A DNA stretch of 64,000 bases, taken from NCBI GenBank assembly GCA_965200095.1, contig OZ241350.1:2046001-2110000 (forward strand), in the 5' to 3' direction. The notes under the pieces were generated by a model. The model searched no databases and was not told the DNA's origin. It saw nothing but the letters and a program-made list of their open reading frames with translations. The position numbers were made by a program, and so were the translations under genes. This document shows positions 32,769 to 41,666 of the stretch, in pieces (position 1 is the stretch's first letter; each line of letters opens with the position of its first letter). The DNA comes from JANQOH01 sp965200095 (GTDB lineage Bacteria > Pseudomonadota > Alphaproteobacteria > UBA7887).

Positions 32769-33944
32769 ATGCCTTGGAGCAATCAGGGCGGAGGCGGTAG
32801 CGGCGGCGGCCCGTGGGGGCCGCGCGGCGGCGGCAATGGCGGTAGCGGCAGCGGCGGGGGCGACGGTCCCTGGGGGCCGGGCGGCGGCGGCGGGCGCGGC
32901 GGCGGAGGCAGCGGCGGCGGAAGCGGTTCGCAAGGACCGGACCTCACCGAAATCCTCCGCCGCAGCCAGGATCGCGTGCGCAACCTCCTGCCCGGCGGAC
33001 TCGGCGGCGCGGGGGCGGCGCTCGCCGGCGTGGTCATTCTCTTCCTCTGGGGCGCCAGCGGCGTCTACACCATCGCGCCCGAGGAACAGGGCCTTGTCCT
33101 CCGCTTCGGCGAGCACCACCGCAACACCGCGCCGGGCCTGCACTGGCACATGCCCTTCCCCATCGAGCGCGTGATCAAGGTGCCCGTGCTGACGGTCCGC
33201 CGCGTCCAGGTCGGCGATCACGACGGCCGCACTTTCGAGGAAGAGAGCCTCATGCTGACCGGCGACGAGAACATCATCGACGTGAGTTTCGTCGTGCAGT
33301 GGCAGGTCAAGGAGGCCGACCGCTTCATCTTCAACGTGCGCAATCCCACCGAAACGGTGAAAGCGGCCGCCGAAAGCGCGATGCGCGAGGTGATCGGAAA
33401 CTCGCTGATCGCATCGGCCCTCGCCGAGGGCCGGCAGGTCGTGGCCTCCGACGCGAGGCAGCTTCTGCAATCGATCCTGGACGAATACGAGTCGGGGATC
33501 GCCGTGACCGAACTCCTGCTTCAGCGCGCGGACCCGCCGGCCGCCGTTATCGAGGCGTATCGCGATGTCCAGCGCGCCCGCGCCGACCTCGAGCGCGCGA
33601 TCAACGAGGCGCAGGCCTACCGCAACAGCATCGTGCCCCAGGCCAACGGCCAGGCGGCGCAGCTGCGCAACGAGGCGCAAGCCTACAAGGAACAGGTCGT
33701 CGCCCGCGCCGACGGCGCCGCCAACCGCTTCGAGGCGGTGCTCGGCCAGTATGTGGAGGCGCCCGACGTAACCCGCCGCCGCATCTATCTCGAAACGATG
33801 GAAGCCGTGCTGCGCGAGAACGACAAGGTCATCATCGACTCCTCCGCCGAGGGATCGAGCGGCGTCGTGCCCTACCTGCCGCTGCCGGAGATACAGCGTC
33901 GGGCGGCGGCGGACCGCGCAACGACCACGGAGACCCTGCAATGA
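32769..33944 (+). CDS. hflK: HflK, FtsH-protease modulator subunit
   Basis: 391 residues. A Gly-rich N-terminus (residues 1-55), one membrane segment AALAGVVILFLWGASGVYTI, and a band-7/SPFH domain: EEQGLVLRFGEHHRNTAPGL, GLHWHMPFPIERV and DEYESGIAVTELLLQRADPP. HflK and HflC form the periplasm-facing cage around FtsH hexamers. It overlaps hflC by 4 bp (ATGA), and degP follows. Confidence 0.95.
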   Translation: MPWSNQGGGGSGGGPWGPRGGGNGGSGSGGGDGPWGPGGGGGRGGGGSGGGSGSQGPDLTEILRRSQDRVRNLLPGGLGGAGAALAGVVILFLWGASGVYTIAPEEQGLVLRFGEHHRNTAPGLHWHMPFPIERVIKVPVLTVRRVQVGDHDGRTFEEESLMLTGDENIIDVSFVVQWQVKEADRFIFNVRNPTETVKAAAESAMREVIGNSLIASALAEGRQVVASDARQLLQSILDEYESGIAVTELLLQRADPPAAVIEAYRDVQRARADLERAINEAQAYRNSIVPQANGQAAQLRNEAQAYKEQVVARADGAANRFEAVLGQYVEAPDVTRRRIYLETMEAVLRENDKVIIDSSAEGSSGVVPYLPLPEIQRRAAADRATTTETLQ

Positions 33945-34825
33945 GCGCGTTCCTGAAATTGTTCGCGATCGTCGCGACGGTCGTCGGGGCGATCCTCCTG
34001 TCGATGGCGCTATTCACCGTAGAACAGCGCGAACAGGCGCTCATCCTGCAATTCGGCGAGTTCAAGCGGCAGGTCGCCACACCCGGCCTTTACACGAAGA
34101 TCCCCTTCCTGCAGGAAGTCGTGAGGTTCGACCGGCGGCTGCTCGATTTCGACGCCCCCGCCGAAGAGGTCATCGCGTCCGACCAGAAGCGCCTCGTCGT
34201 CGACGCTTTCGCCCGCTACAGCATCATCGATCCCCTGCTCTACTATCAGACCGTGGGCGACGAGCGGCTGCTGCGGCCGCGACTCGCGGCGATCATCAAT
34301 TCCAACATCCGGCGGGTGCTCGGCCAGGTCCCCCTGCAATCGGCGATCTCGGACGACCGCGCCGGGCTGATGCAGCAGATCACCGACAGCACCCGCGGCG
34401 AGGCGATGGCGTTCGGGATCGATGTGAGAGACGTACGCATCAAGCGCGCGGACCTGCCCACCGCGAATTCGGAGGCGATCTTCCGGCGAATGCAGACCGA
34501 GCGCGAGCAGGAGGCCGCGGAACTCCGCGCCCAGGGCAACCAGCAGTCGCTCACCATCCGCGCCGAGGCCGACCGCGAGCGCGTCGTGATCCTCGCCGAC
34601 GCCGAGCGCGATTCGCAGATCCTTCGCGGCGAGGGGGAGGCCGAATCGAACCGCATCTTCGCCGAATCCTTCGGACGCGACCCGGGCTTTTTCGCTTTCT
34701 ACCGCTCAATGCAGGCCTACCAGGAGGCGCTCGGCGCCGGGGGCACGACCATGGTGCTCTCCCCCGACAGCGACTTCTTCCGCTATCTGGGAGATGTCCA
34801 GGGCGGCGGAGAGGCCACGCCCTGA
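33941..34825 (+). CDS. hflC: HflC, FtsH-protease modulator subunit
   Basis: 294 residues. An N-terminal membrane anchor LFAIVATVVGAILLSMALF, then the SPFH domain (EQREQALILQFGEFKRQVAT, GLYTKIPFLQEVVRFDRRLL, FGIDVRDVRIKRADLP). The ATG overlaps the hflK stop, the usual coupled arrangement. Confidence 0.95.
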   Translation: MSAFLKLFAIVATVVGAILLSMALFTVEQREQALILQFGEFKRQVATPGLYTKIPFLQEVVRFDRRLLDFDAPAEEVIASDQKRLVVDAFARYSIIDPLLYYQTVGDERLLRPRLAAIINSNIRRVLGQVPLQSAISDDRAGLMQQITDSTRGEAMAFGIDVRDVRIKRADLPTANSEAIFRRMQTEREQEAAELRAQGNQQSLTIRAEADRERVVILADAERDSQILRGEGEAESNRIFAESFGRDPGFFAFYRSMQAYQEALGAGGTTMVLSPDSDFFRYLGDVQGGGEATP

Positions 34826-34961
34826 ACCGCTCGCGCAGGGCCGGGTTCGGCCTCTCCCGGCGTTCTTTCGGTGCGGCCGTCCGGAGCTGAACGCGCCTTG
34901 AAATGCCGCTCCGCCGTCGCCAGATTCGAGCGGCGCAGCGCAAACGGAAAGGCGATTCGCC

Positions 34962-36434
34962 ATGTGGATTTCGGAACTGGTTTCGGGCTTGTCGGCCCCG
35001 CGGCGCGCGGGCGCCGTCGCGGTTGTCGTCCTGGCTCTGCCCGGCCTCGCCCACGCTCATGGGGGCGCGCCGGATTTCGCCGACCTCGCCGACAAGCTCG
35101 TCCCGTCGGTGGTCAACATCTCCACGAGCCAGGAGACACAGGCGGGCGGGGCTCCGAACATGCCGCCCAATTCGCCCTTCGAACGTTTCTTCCGGGACTA
35201 TTTCGAGCGCCGCGGCGAGCAGCCGCAAAACCGTCCGACGCCGCGGGCGAACTCGCTCGGATCCGGCTTCGTGGTCGACGAAGACGGCTATATCGTCACC
35301 AACAACCACGTGATCGCCGAGGCGTCCGAGATCACCGTCACCTTCTCCGACGGCGAATCGCTGCCGGCGGAGGTCCTCGGGCGCGACCCCAAGACCGATA
35401 TCGCCCTGCTCAAGGTCGACCCCCCGGAACCGCTGAGCGCCGTATCCTGGGGCGACTCGGACACCGCGCGCGTCGGCAACTGGGCCGTGGCCATCGGCAA
35501 CCCGTTCGGCCTCGGCAACACCGTCACCGCGGGGATCGTCTCGGCGCGCGCGCGTGACATCAACGCCGGTCCGTTCGACGATTTCATCCAGACCGACGCA
35601 TCGATCAACAGGGGCAATTCCGGCGGCCCGCTGTTCAATCTCGACGGCCTCGTCATCGGCATCAACACCGCCATCTATTCGCCGTCGGGCGGCAGTGTGG
35701 GGATCGGCTTTTCGGTTCCGTCCAACCTTGCGCGCAATGTCGTCCTGCAACTCCGCGAATTCGGCGAGACGCGGCGCGGGTGGCTGGGGGTGCGCATTCA
35801 GACCGTGACCGACGACCTCGCCGAAAGCCTGGGCCTCGACGGCGCGTCGGGCGCCCTGGTGGCCAGCGTGGCCGACGACAGCCCCGCCGCCTCGGCCGGC
35901 GTCGAGCCGGGCGATGTCATCCTCGACTTCGACGGCAAGACCGTCGAAACCATGCGCCGTCTTCCGCGTATCGTCGCGGAAACCGAGATCGGCAAGGAAG
36001 TCGATGTGGTGTTGTGGCGCGGCGGCGAGGAAGTGCAGACGAAGGTCACCGTGGGCAGACTCGACGAAGGCGAGCTGCGCGCCGCCGCCCTGACGCCGCC
36101 CGAACCCGAACCCGAACCGAACGATGTCCGTGAAGTGCCGGCGCTCGGGCTGACGCTGTCCGCGTTGACCGACGAAGTGCGCGAGGAGTTCGAAATCGAT
36201 CCCGAAGCCACGGGAGTGATGGTGGTTGCGGTCGACGGCGCATCCGCCGCCGCCGAAAAGGGCTTGCAGCCCGGCGACATCATCATCGAGGTCGGCCAGG
36301 AAGAAGTTTCCAACCCCGCCGATGTCGAATCGAAGATCGAAGCGCATCGCGAGCAGAACAAGAACACGGTCCTCCTGCTGCTGGACCGCAAGGGAGACCT
36401 TCAATTCATCGCCGTCCGCCTTCTCGACAGCTAG
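34962..36434 (+). CDS. degP: DegP/DegQ-type periplasmic serine protease (Do family)
   Basis: 490 residues. The signal peptide ends about LAHAHG (residue 33). The trypsin-like domain has the catalytic triad His116 (TNNHVIAE), Asp146 (KTDIALL) and Ser220 (NRGNSGGPL). PDZ1 runs from about 270-355 (GWLGVRIQTVTDDLAESLGL) and PDZ2 from about 390-490. It degrades or refolds damaged envelope proteins. Its position after hflKC is the common alphaproteobacterial arrangement. Confidence 0.92.
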   Translation: MWISELVSGLSAPRRAGAVAVVVLALPGLAHAHGGAPDFADLADKLVPSVVNISTSQETQAGGAPNMPPNSPFERFFRDYFERRGEQPQNRPTPRANSLGSGFVVDEDGYIVTNNHVIAEASEITVTFSDGESLPAEVLGRDPKTDIALLKVDPPEPLSAVSWGDSDTARVGNWAVAIGNPFGLGNTVTAGIVSARARDINAGPFDDFIQTDASINRGNSGGPLFNLDGLVIGINTAIYSPSGGSVGIGFSVPSNLARNVVLQLREFGETRRGWLGVRIQTVTDDLAESLGLDGASGALVASVADDSPAASAGVEPGDVILDFDGKTVETMRRLPRIVAETEIGKEVDVVLWRGGEEVQTKVTVGRLDEGELRAAALTPPEPEPEPNDVREVPALGLTLSALTDEVREEFEIDPEATGVMVVAVDGASAAAEKGLQPGDIIIEVGQEEVSNPADVESKIEAHREQNKNTVLLLLDRKGDLQFIAVRLLDS

Positions 36435-36507
36435 CCCCCCGGGGCCGCGCGGACGCACGGCCCGCACGGTCCGGGAAACGCCGGGAACCGCAACGCGCGC
36501 GCGGTCG

Positions 36508-36536
36508 TTGACGCTGCGGCGGGGCGGTGCTACAGA
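36508..36536 (+). promoter_or_regulatory. Candidate sigma-70 promoter for rpmH
   Basis: TTGACG (36508-36513), a 17-bp spacer, then TACAGA (36531-36536), 66 bp before the rpmH start. The perfect palindrome CAGAGTCGCGCGACTCTG (36533-36550) overlaps the -10 end and start region. The consensus is near-ideal at -35, weaker at -10. Confidence 0.5.
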
Positions 36537-36602
36537 GTCGCGCGACTCTGCGGCCCGCCGGCGCCGCATCGGGCGGCGGACGCAGGCGACGGAGGCACAG
36601 CG

Positions 36603-36737
36603 GTGAAGCGGACCTATCAACCCAGCGTTCTCGTGCGGAAACGGCGTCACGGTTTCCGCGCCCGCATGGCCAGCGTCGGCGGCAAGCGGGTGCTGTCGCG
36701 ACGCCGCGCCAAGGGGCGCAAACGCCTCTCGGCCTGA
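36603..36737 (+). CDS. rpmH: 50S ribosomal protein L34
   Basis: 44 residues, too short for most ORF lists: MKRTYQPSVLVRKRRHGFRA, then RMASVGGKRVLSRRRAKGRK and RLSA. This is the invariant L34 pattern, with a GTG start at 36603. It opens the conserved cluster rpmH-rnpA-yidD-yidC-engB. Confidence 0.97.
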   Translation: MKRTYQPSVLVRKRRHGFRARMASVGGKRVLSRRRAKGRKRLSA

Positions 36738-36759
36738 ACGCCGCCCCCCGACCGACGCG

Positions 36760-37125
36760 GTGTCTCGCCGCCTGCCGCGGTTGACGCGGCGCGCCGATTT
36801 CGTGCGGCTCACGCGCAGGGGCCGTCACACGGCCACGCCCGGCTTCGTGCTGCAATGCGCGGCGCGGCCGGCGGCCGACCGCACGGCCCCTTGCCCTCGC
36901 ATCGGCTACACCGCCAGCCGCAAGGTCGGCGGCGCCGTCGCCCGCAACCGCGCCCGACGCCGCCTGCGCGCGCTCGCCGAAGCGGTTCTGCCGGCGCGGG
37001 CGAACGCGGACCTGGACTATGTGCTGGTGGCCCGCCGCGGCACGGCGACCCGTCGCTTCGCCGAACTCGCCGCCGATCTCGAACGCGCTCTCGCCAAGGT
37101 CGGCGCGTTGAAGCCGGGGTCGTGA
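36760..37125 (+). CDS. rnpA: Ribonuclease P protein component
   Basis: 121 residues: LTRRADFVRLTRRGRHTATP and RIGYTASRKVGGAVARNRAR, with the RNR-type basic motif (ARNRARRRLR). It assists the RNase P ribozyme in maturing tRNA 5' ends. GTG start at 36760; its stop overlaps the yidD start (TGATG). Confidence 0.95.
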   Translation: MSRRLPRLTRRADFVRLTRRGRHTATPGFVLQCAARPAADRTAPCPRIGYTASRKVGGAVARNRARRRLRALAEAVLPARANADLDYVLVARRGTATRRFAELAADLERALAKVGALKPGS

Positions 37126-37406
37126 TGCCCGGCGCCGCCACGCGCTTGCTGTGTTCGGCGGTCCGACTCTACCGCTACGCCGTCGGGCCGTATCTGCCGG
37201 CCGCCTGCCGCTATACCCCCACCTGTTCCGCCTATGCGCTCGAGGCGCTGGCGACGCATGGCGCCTTGCGCGGCGGCTGGCTGGCGATCCGCCGCCTTGC
37301 CCGTTGTCACCCGTGGGCCGGATTCGGCTACGACCCTCCCCCCGCCCCGCGGCGGCGCGGCGCCCGACGAGCGAAGACCGGAGCGAGCCGTGCAGGATCA
37401 GCGTAA
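37125..37406 (+). CDS. yidD: Membrane protein insertion efficiency factor YidD
   Basis: 93 residues: LYRYAVGPYLPAACRYTPTC, SAYALEALATHGALRGGWLA, RCHPWAGFGYDPPP. The three-cysteine YidD pattern (CRYTPTCS, RCHPW) is present. It supports YidC-mediated insertion. The ATG at 37125 overlaps the rnpA stop; the end overlaps the yidC start by 17 bp. Confidence 0.94.
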   Translation: MPGAATRLLCSAVRLYRYAVGPYLPAACRYTPTCSAYALEALATHGALRGGWLAIRRLARCHPWAGFGYDPPPAPRRRGARRAKTGASRAGSA

Positions 37407-39117
37407 CCTCCTCCTCGCGATCCTCCTGTCGGTCGGCATTCTTTTCGCCTTTCAGGCGGCCTTCCCGCCGCCTCCGCCGACGGAGACGCGCGACGCCGCA
37501 CGGAGCGACAGCCCGACGCCGACCACCGGGGCGCCGACTCCGCAAGCGCCGCCGTCCGCCGAGGCGCCCGAAGAGACGATCGCCGCGGCCCCTTCCGAGG
37601 CTGCGCCGCGGTTGCGCATCGGCGGACGACCCCAGGACCGGGTGAGCGGCTCCATCTCCCTCGTCGGGGGAAAGATCGACGACCTGACCCTGACCGACTA
37701 CCGCGAGACGCTCGAACCCGACAGCCGCAGCATCCGTTTGTTTTCCCCGGCCGATGGGCCGGCCCCCTATTACGCCGAATTCGGCTGGACCGGCGGCGAC
37801 GCCCGCACCAACGCGCTCACGCCGCCGCCCGATGCGGTGTGGCGCGCGAACCGGTCGACCCTGACCGCCGAATCGCCGGTCACGCTGACCTGGGACGAAG
37901 GCGGGCCCCTGCGCTTCGAGCGCACGGTCGCGATCGACGAAAACTATATGTTCACCGTAACGCAGAGCGTCGTGAACACCGGCGACGAAGCCTGGACGCT
38001 CTACCCTTACGGTCTGATAAGCCGCACCGATGAGCCGGACACGCTCGGTTTCTTCATCCTGCACGAAGGACCGCTGGGCGTGCTCGGCGGAACCCTCGAA
38101 GAGGTCGACTATTCCGATCTGCGCGACTCCGGGCCGATCTCGACGAACAGCGTCGGCGGCTGGATCGGCATCACCGACAAATACTGGCTCGCGGCCCTCG
38201 TTCCCGACCAGACGCTCGAGGCGACCGACCGCTTTCACTACGGGCGCCGCAACGGGCGCGACAAGTTCCAGGTGGACTTCCTGCTGCCCGCCATGACGGT
38301 GGAGGCGGGCGAACGCATCGTAGCGGTCAACCGGCTGTTTGCCGGCGCGAAGGAAGTGACGCTGCTGGACCGCTATCGCGACGAGCTCGGCATCGCCCGT
38401 TTCGACCTCGCGGTCGATTTCGGCTGGTTCTACTTCCTTACCAAACCGTTCTTCTACGTCCTGAATGCCTTCTACGGGTGGCTCGGCAATTTCGGCCTTG
38501 CGATCCTGCTGTTCACGGTGCTCGTGCGCATCGTCTTCTTCCCGCTCGCCAACAAGTCCTTCAAGGCGATGCGCAAGTTGAAGGACCTTCAGCCCAAAAT
38601 GATGGCGTTGCGTGAGAAACACGGCGACGACAGACAGAAAATGAACCAGGAGGTGATGGCGCTCTACAAGCGGGAAAAGGCCAACCCCATGGCGGGGTGC
38701 CTGCCCATTGTCGTGCAGATCCCCGTATTCTTCGCGCTCTACAAGGTGCTTTTCGTGTCGATCGAAATGCGTCACGCGCCGTTCTACGGCTGGGTCCACG
38801 ACCTGTCCGAGCGCGACCCGACGAGCCTGTTCAACCTGTTCGGCCTCCTGCCCTTCACGCCGCCCGAGTTTCTCGGCATCGGCGTGTGGCCGCTGCTGAT
38901 GGGCCTGACCATGTTCCTGCAACAGAAGATCAACCCTGCCCCGCCGGACCCCATCCAGGCGAAGGTGCTGGCGATGCTGCCCATCGTCTTCACTTTCCTG
39001 TTCGCCGCTTTCCCCGCCGGCCTGGTGATCTACTGGACGTGGAACAACATCCTGTCCATCGCCCAGCAATGGGTGATCATGCGCCGCGCCGACCGGGCGC
39101 AAGCGCCGCCGTCGTGA
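37390..39117 (+). CDS. yidC: Membrane protein insertase YidC (Oxa1 family)
   Basis: 575 residues. An N-terminal membrane segment (NLLLAILLSVGILFAFQ), a Pro-rich linker, a large periplasmic P1 domain (about 85-355), then the five-helix insertase core: GWFYFLTKPFFYVLNAFYGW, NFGLAILLFTVLVRIVFFPL, MAGCLPIVVQIPVFFALYKV and AGLVIYWTWNNILSIAQQ. It inserts proteins alone or with SecYEG-SecDF-YajC (the secD, secF and yajC genes are at 51-54 kb). The GTG at 37390 is chosen because it directly precedes the conserved QDQRNLL. Confidence 0.95.
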   Translation: MQDQRNLLLAILLSVGILFAFQAAFPPPPPTETRDAARSDSPTPTTGAPTPQAPPSAEAPEETIAAAPSEAAPRLRIGGRPQDRVSGSISLVGGKIDDLTLTDYRETLEPDSRSIRLFSPADGPAPYYAEFGWTGGDARTNALTPPPDAVWRANRSTLTAESPVTLTWDEGGPLRFERTVAIDENYMFTVTQSVVNTGDEAWTLYPYGLISRTDEPDTLGFFILHEGPLGVLGGTLEEVDYSDLRDSGPISTNSVGGWIGITDKYWLAALVPDQTLEATDRFHYGRRNGRDKFQVDFLLPAMTVEAGERIVAVNRLFAGAKEVTLLDRYRDELGIARFDLAVDFGWFYFLTKPFFYVLNAFYGWLGNFGLAILLFTVLVRIVFFPLANKSFKAMRKLKDLQPKMMALREKHGDDRQKMNQEVMALYKREKANPMAGCLPIVVQIPVFFALYKVLFVSIEMRHAPFYGWVHDLSERDPTSLFNLFGLLPFTPPEFLGIGVWPLLMGLTMFLQQKINPAPPDPIQAKVLAMLPIVFTFLFAAFPAGLVIYWTWNNILSIAQQWVIMRRADRAQAPPS

Positions 39118-39118
39118 C

Positions 39119-39760
39119 GTGGACGCGCCGGACCCCGAGGCGCTCGAAGCCGGCCGGTATCTGTTCGCGCAACCCTGCGAATTCGTGGCGGCCGCGGCGC
39201 GTCTCGACGGTCTGCCGCCGCCGGGCGGAGTCGAGATCGCGTTCGCCGGGCGCTCCAACGTCGGCAAGTCCAGCCTGGTCAACGCGCTGACCGGCCGCCG
39301 CAATCTCGCGCGGACATCGAACACCCCCGGGCGGACGCGGCAGATCAACTTCTTCTCGCTGGGCGGCGGACGCCTCACACTCGTCGACCTTCCGGGATAC
39401 GGCTATGCGAGGGCCGCGAAGCGCGAGATCGCGGCCTGGACGGGGCTGGTCGACGCCTATCTGCGCGGGCGGCCCAACCTGCGCCGCGCCGTGCTGCTCG
39501 TGGATGCGCGTCACGGCGCCCGGCCGCCCGATCTGCGGGCGATGGCGATGCTCGACGGCGCCGCGGTCTCCTGGCAATTGGCGCTCACCAAGACCGACAA
39601 ACTCTCCGTCGAGGCGCTCGACCTCCGTCTGCGCGACTCCCGGGCGCTGCTGCGCTCCCGCCCCGCCGCCTACCCGGCGGTCGCCGTCACCAGCGCGCGG
39701 CGCGGCGGCGGCGTCGCCGAACTCCGCGCCGAACTCGCCACGCTCGCGGCGAGCGCATGA
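39119..39760 (+). CDS. engB: Ribosome-biogenesis GTPase EngB/YsxC
   Basis: 213 residues. G1 FAGRSNVGKSSLVNALTG, G2 region TSNTPGRTRQINFF, G3 VDLPGYGYA, G4 TKTDK and G5 VAVTSAR are complete. It is required for 50S maturation. GTG start at 39119, 1 bp after the yidC stop. Confidence 0.95.
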   Translation: MDAPDPEALEAGRYLFAQPCEFVAAAARLDGLPPPGGVEIAFAGRSNVGKSSLVNALTGRRNLARTSNTPGRTRQINFFSLGGGRLTLVDLPGYGYARAAKREIAAWTGLVDAYLRGRPNLRRAVLLVDARHGARPPDLRAMAMLDGAAVSWQLALTKTDKLSVEALDLRLRDSRALLRSRPAAYPAVAVTSARRGGGVAELRAELATLAASA

Positions 39761-39830
39761 CGCCGGCAGGGCGAAAGCGCGCGCTTCATGTGTGACGACA
39801 CGCGAATCGGCGCCTAAAGTCCGCCCCGCC

Positions 39831-40793
39831 ATGTCCGATTCCGCCGCCTCCGCGCCCGGCGCGCTGCCTCCAGACCAGCTTGCGAAAGCCGCCACCCTGT
39901 CGGAAGCCCTGCCCTATATGCGCCGCTTTTCCGGCGATACCTTCGTCGTCAAATTCGGCGGCAGCGCCATGGTCGAACCGGAACTGTCGCGCTCTTTCGC
40001 GCGCGATATCGTGTTGCTCAAGCAAGTGGGCATAAACCCGGTGGTCGTGCACGGCGGCGGCCCCCAGATCGGCGCCATGCTCGCCCGCCTGAACATCGAA
40101 ACCTCGTTCGAGCAGGGCCTCAGAATTACCGACCGGGCGTCGGTCGAGGTCGTCGAGATGGTGCTCGCCGGATCGATCAACAAACGCATCGCCGCCGCGA
40201 TTTGCGACGCCGGCGGCGCCGCCATCGGTCTCTCGGGAAAAGACGGCGGTCTGATCCGCGCGCGCAAGCTCACGCGCCGCGTGCGCGACCCGGATTCGCA
40301 CATCGAGCGCGTGCTCGACCTCGGCTTCGTCGGCGAACCGGCCCATATCGACACCCGCGTCCTCGACGGTCTGGCGGGTTCGGATATCGTGCCCGTGATC
40401 GCCCCCGTCGGCCTGGGCGACGATGGAGAGACCTACAACATCAACGCCGATACGGCGGCGGGCGCCATCGCGGACGCCCTTGCGGCGCGCAAACTGCTCA
40501 TGCTCACCGACGTGCCCGGCGTCCTCGACGGTTCGGGGCGGCTTGTCGGCAGCCTCGACCCCGCTGGCGCGCGCGCCCTCGTCGCCGACGGAACCGTCGT
40601 CGGCGGCATGGCGCCCAAGATCGAAACCTGCGTCTCGGCGGTCGCCGGCCACGCCGAGGCCGCCCACATACTGGACGGCCGGGTCCCCCATGTGCTGCTT
40701 CTCGAAATCTTTACCGAACACGGCGTCGGCACCATGATCGCCGAGCGTCGACCGCCGCCCCCCGCCTCCGGCGGCGCGCGCGAGGCGTCGTAA
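39831..40793 (+). CDS. argB: Acetylglutamate kinase
   Basis: 320 residues. The amino-acid kinase fold shows FVVKFGGSAMVEPEL, VVVHGGGPQIGAMLARL, FEQGLRITDRASVEVVEMVL, NINADTAAGAIADAL and GGMAPKIETCVSAV. It phosphorylates N-acetylglutamate in arginine synthesis. The ATG at 39831 starts MSDSAASAPG. The usual alphaproteobacterial order yidC-engB-argB is kept. Confidence 0.95.
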   Translation: MSDSAASAPGALPPDQLAKAATLSEALPYMRRFSGDTFVVKFGGSAMVEPELSRSFARDIVLLKQVGINPVVVHGGGPQIGAMLARLNIETSFEQGLRITDRASVEVVEMVLAGSINKRIAAAICDAGGAAIGLSGKDGGLIRARKLTRRVRDPDSHIERVLDLGFVGEPAHIDTRVLDGLAGSDIVPVIAPVGLGDDGETYNINADTAAGAIADALAARKLLMLTDVPGVLDGSGRLVGSLDPAGARALVADGTVVGGMAPKIETCVSAVAGHAEAAHILDGRVPHVLLLEIFTEHGVGTMIAERRPPPPASGGAREAS

Positions 40794-40879
40794 TCCCTCG
40801 TATACCGTCAAGGGAACGTGTGAAGAAATCCGGAAGGTCTCACCATGAAGGTTGGATCTCTGAAGAGTTGGCGCCGTGA

Positions 40880-41630
40880 AAGAAAATAATTTTCCCGCAG
40901 TACTTCGTCATTCCCGCGAAAGAGCGTGTGAAGAAATCGGGCGGCTCTCATTGTGACGGCCGGATCGTGGAAGTATCGGCATTGTAAAATATAATACCCA
41001 TCGAATAATACATCGTCATTCCCGCGAAAGCGGGAATCCGGAGGCGGCTGTCCGCAATATCGGCGTGGTTTTTCTTACGGAAACGCCGCAACAGATTCCC
41101 GCTTTCGCGGGAATGACGAAGAGTAGTAGCGTCTCTCAATTTCTTCACACGCTCGAAAGCAGGAATCTGTTACGGCGTTTCCGTAATAAACGGGCCAGCA
41201 TTGCGGACGGCCGCCTCTGGGTTCCCGCTTTCGAGCATGTGAAGAAATCGGACAGCCTTACAAATACTCGTCATTCCCGCGAAAGCGGGAATCCGGAGGC
41301 GGCCGTCCGCAATATCGGTGCGGTTTTTCTTACGGAAACGCCGCAAGCAGATTCCCGCTTTCGCGGGAATGACGAAGAGTAGTAGCGTCTCTCGATTTCT
41401 TCACACGCTCGAAAGCGCGAATGACGAAGTACTATTCGGTGGTTATTGTCTTTTACAATGCCGCTACTTCGGCGATCCGACTGTCACGATCGGAGACGCC
41501 TCGATTTCTTCACACGCTCGAAAGCGAGAATCCGGAGCGGCCGTTCGAGATAACGGGACATTTCCACTCGGTTACGGCTCTGTGCTGGATTCTCGCTTTC
41601 GCGAGAATAACGAGGAAGAGGAGTTTCGCA
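40880..41630. repeat. Intergenic cluster of REP/MITE-like repeats
   Basis: The 870 bp between argB and NAD-GDH holds no gene. It contains two near-identical 146-147-bp units (41015-41160 and 41270-41416) beginning GTCATTCCCGCGAAAGCGGG and ending TTCTTCACACGCTCGAAAGC, plus partial units and degraded arms of the element at 13817-14040 (e.g. 41419-41560 with TGACGAAGTACTATTCGGTG). The recurrent core is ATTCCC-N8-GGGAAT. Confidence 0.82.
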
Positions 41631-41666
41631 GCGCCGCTGTCGCGACAGGCGGACGAGAAATCCGGG

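Noticed and set aside
32783..33037. Proline-rich minus-strand frame opposite the start of hflK
   Set aside because: It is the complement of the Gly-rich hflK N-terminal codons and has no RBS or family match.
36406..39378. A 990-codon minus-strand frame across rpmH-yidC
   Set aside because: It runs antisense to five recognised essential genes; long frames are expected by chance at this GC content.
40880..41630. Possible CRISPR or integron in the repeat cluster after argB
   Set aside because: Repeats are palindromic, irregularly spaced and lack unique spacers, attC structure or an integrase gene.
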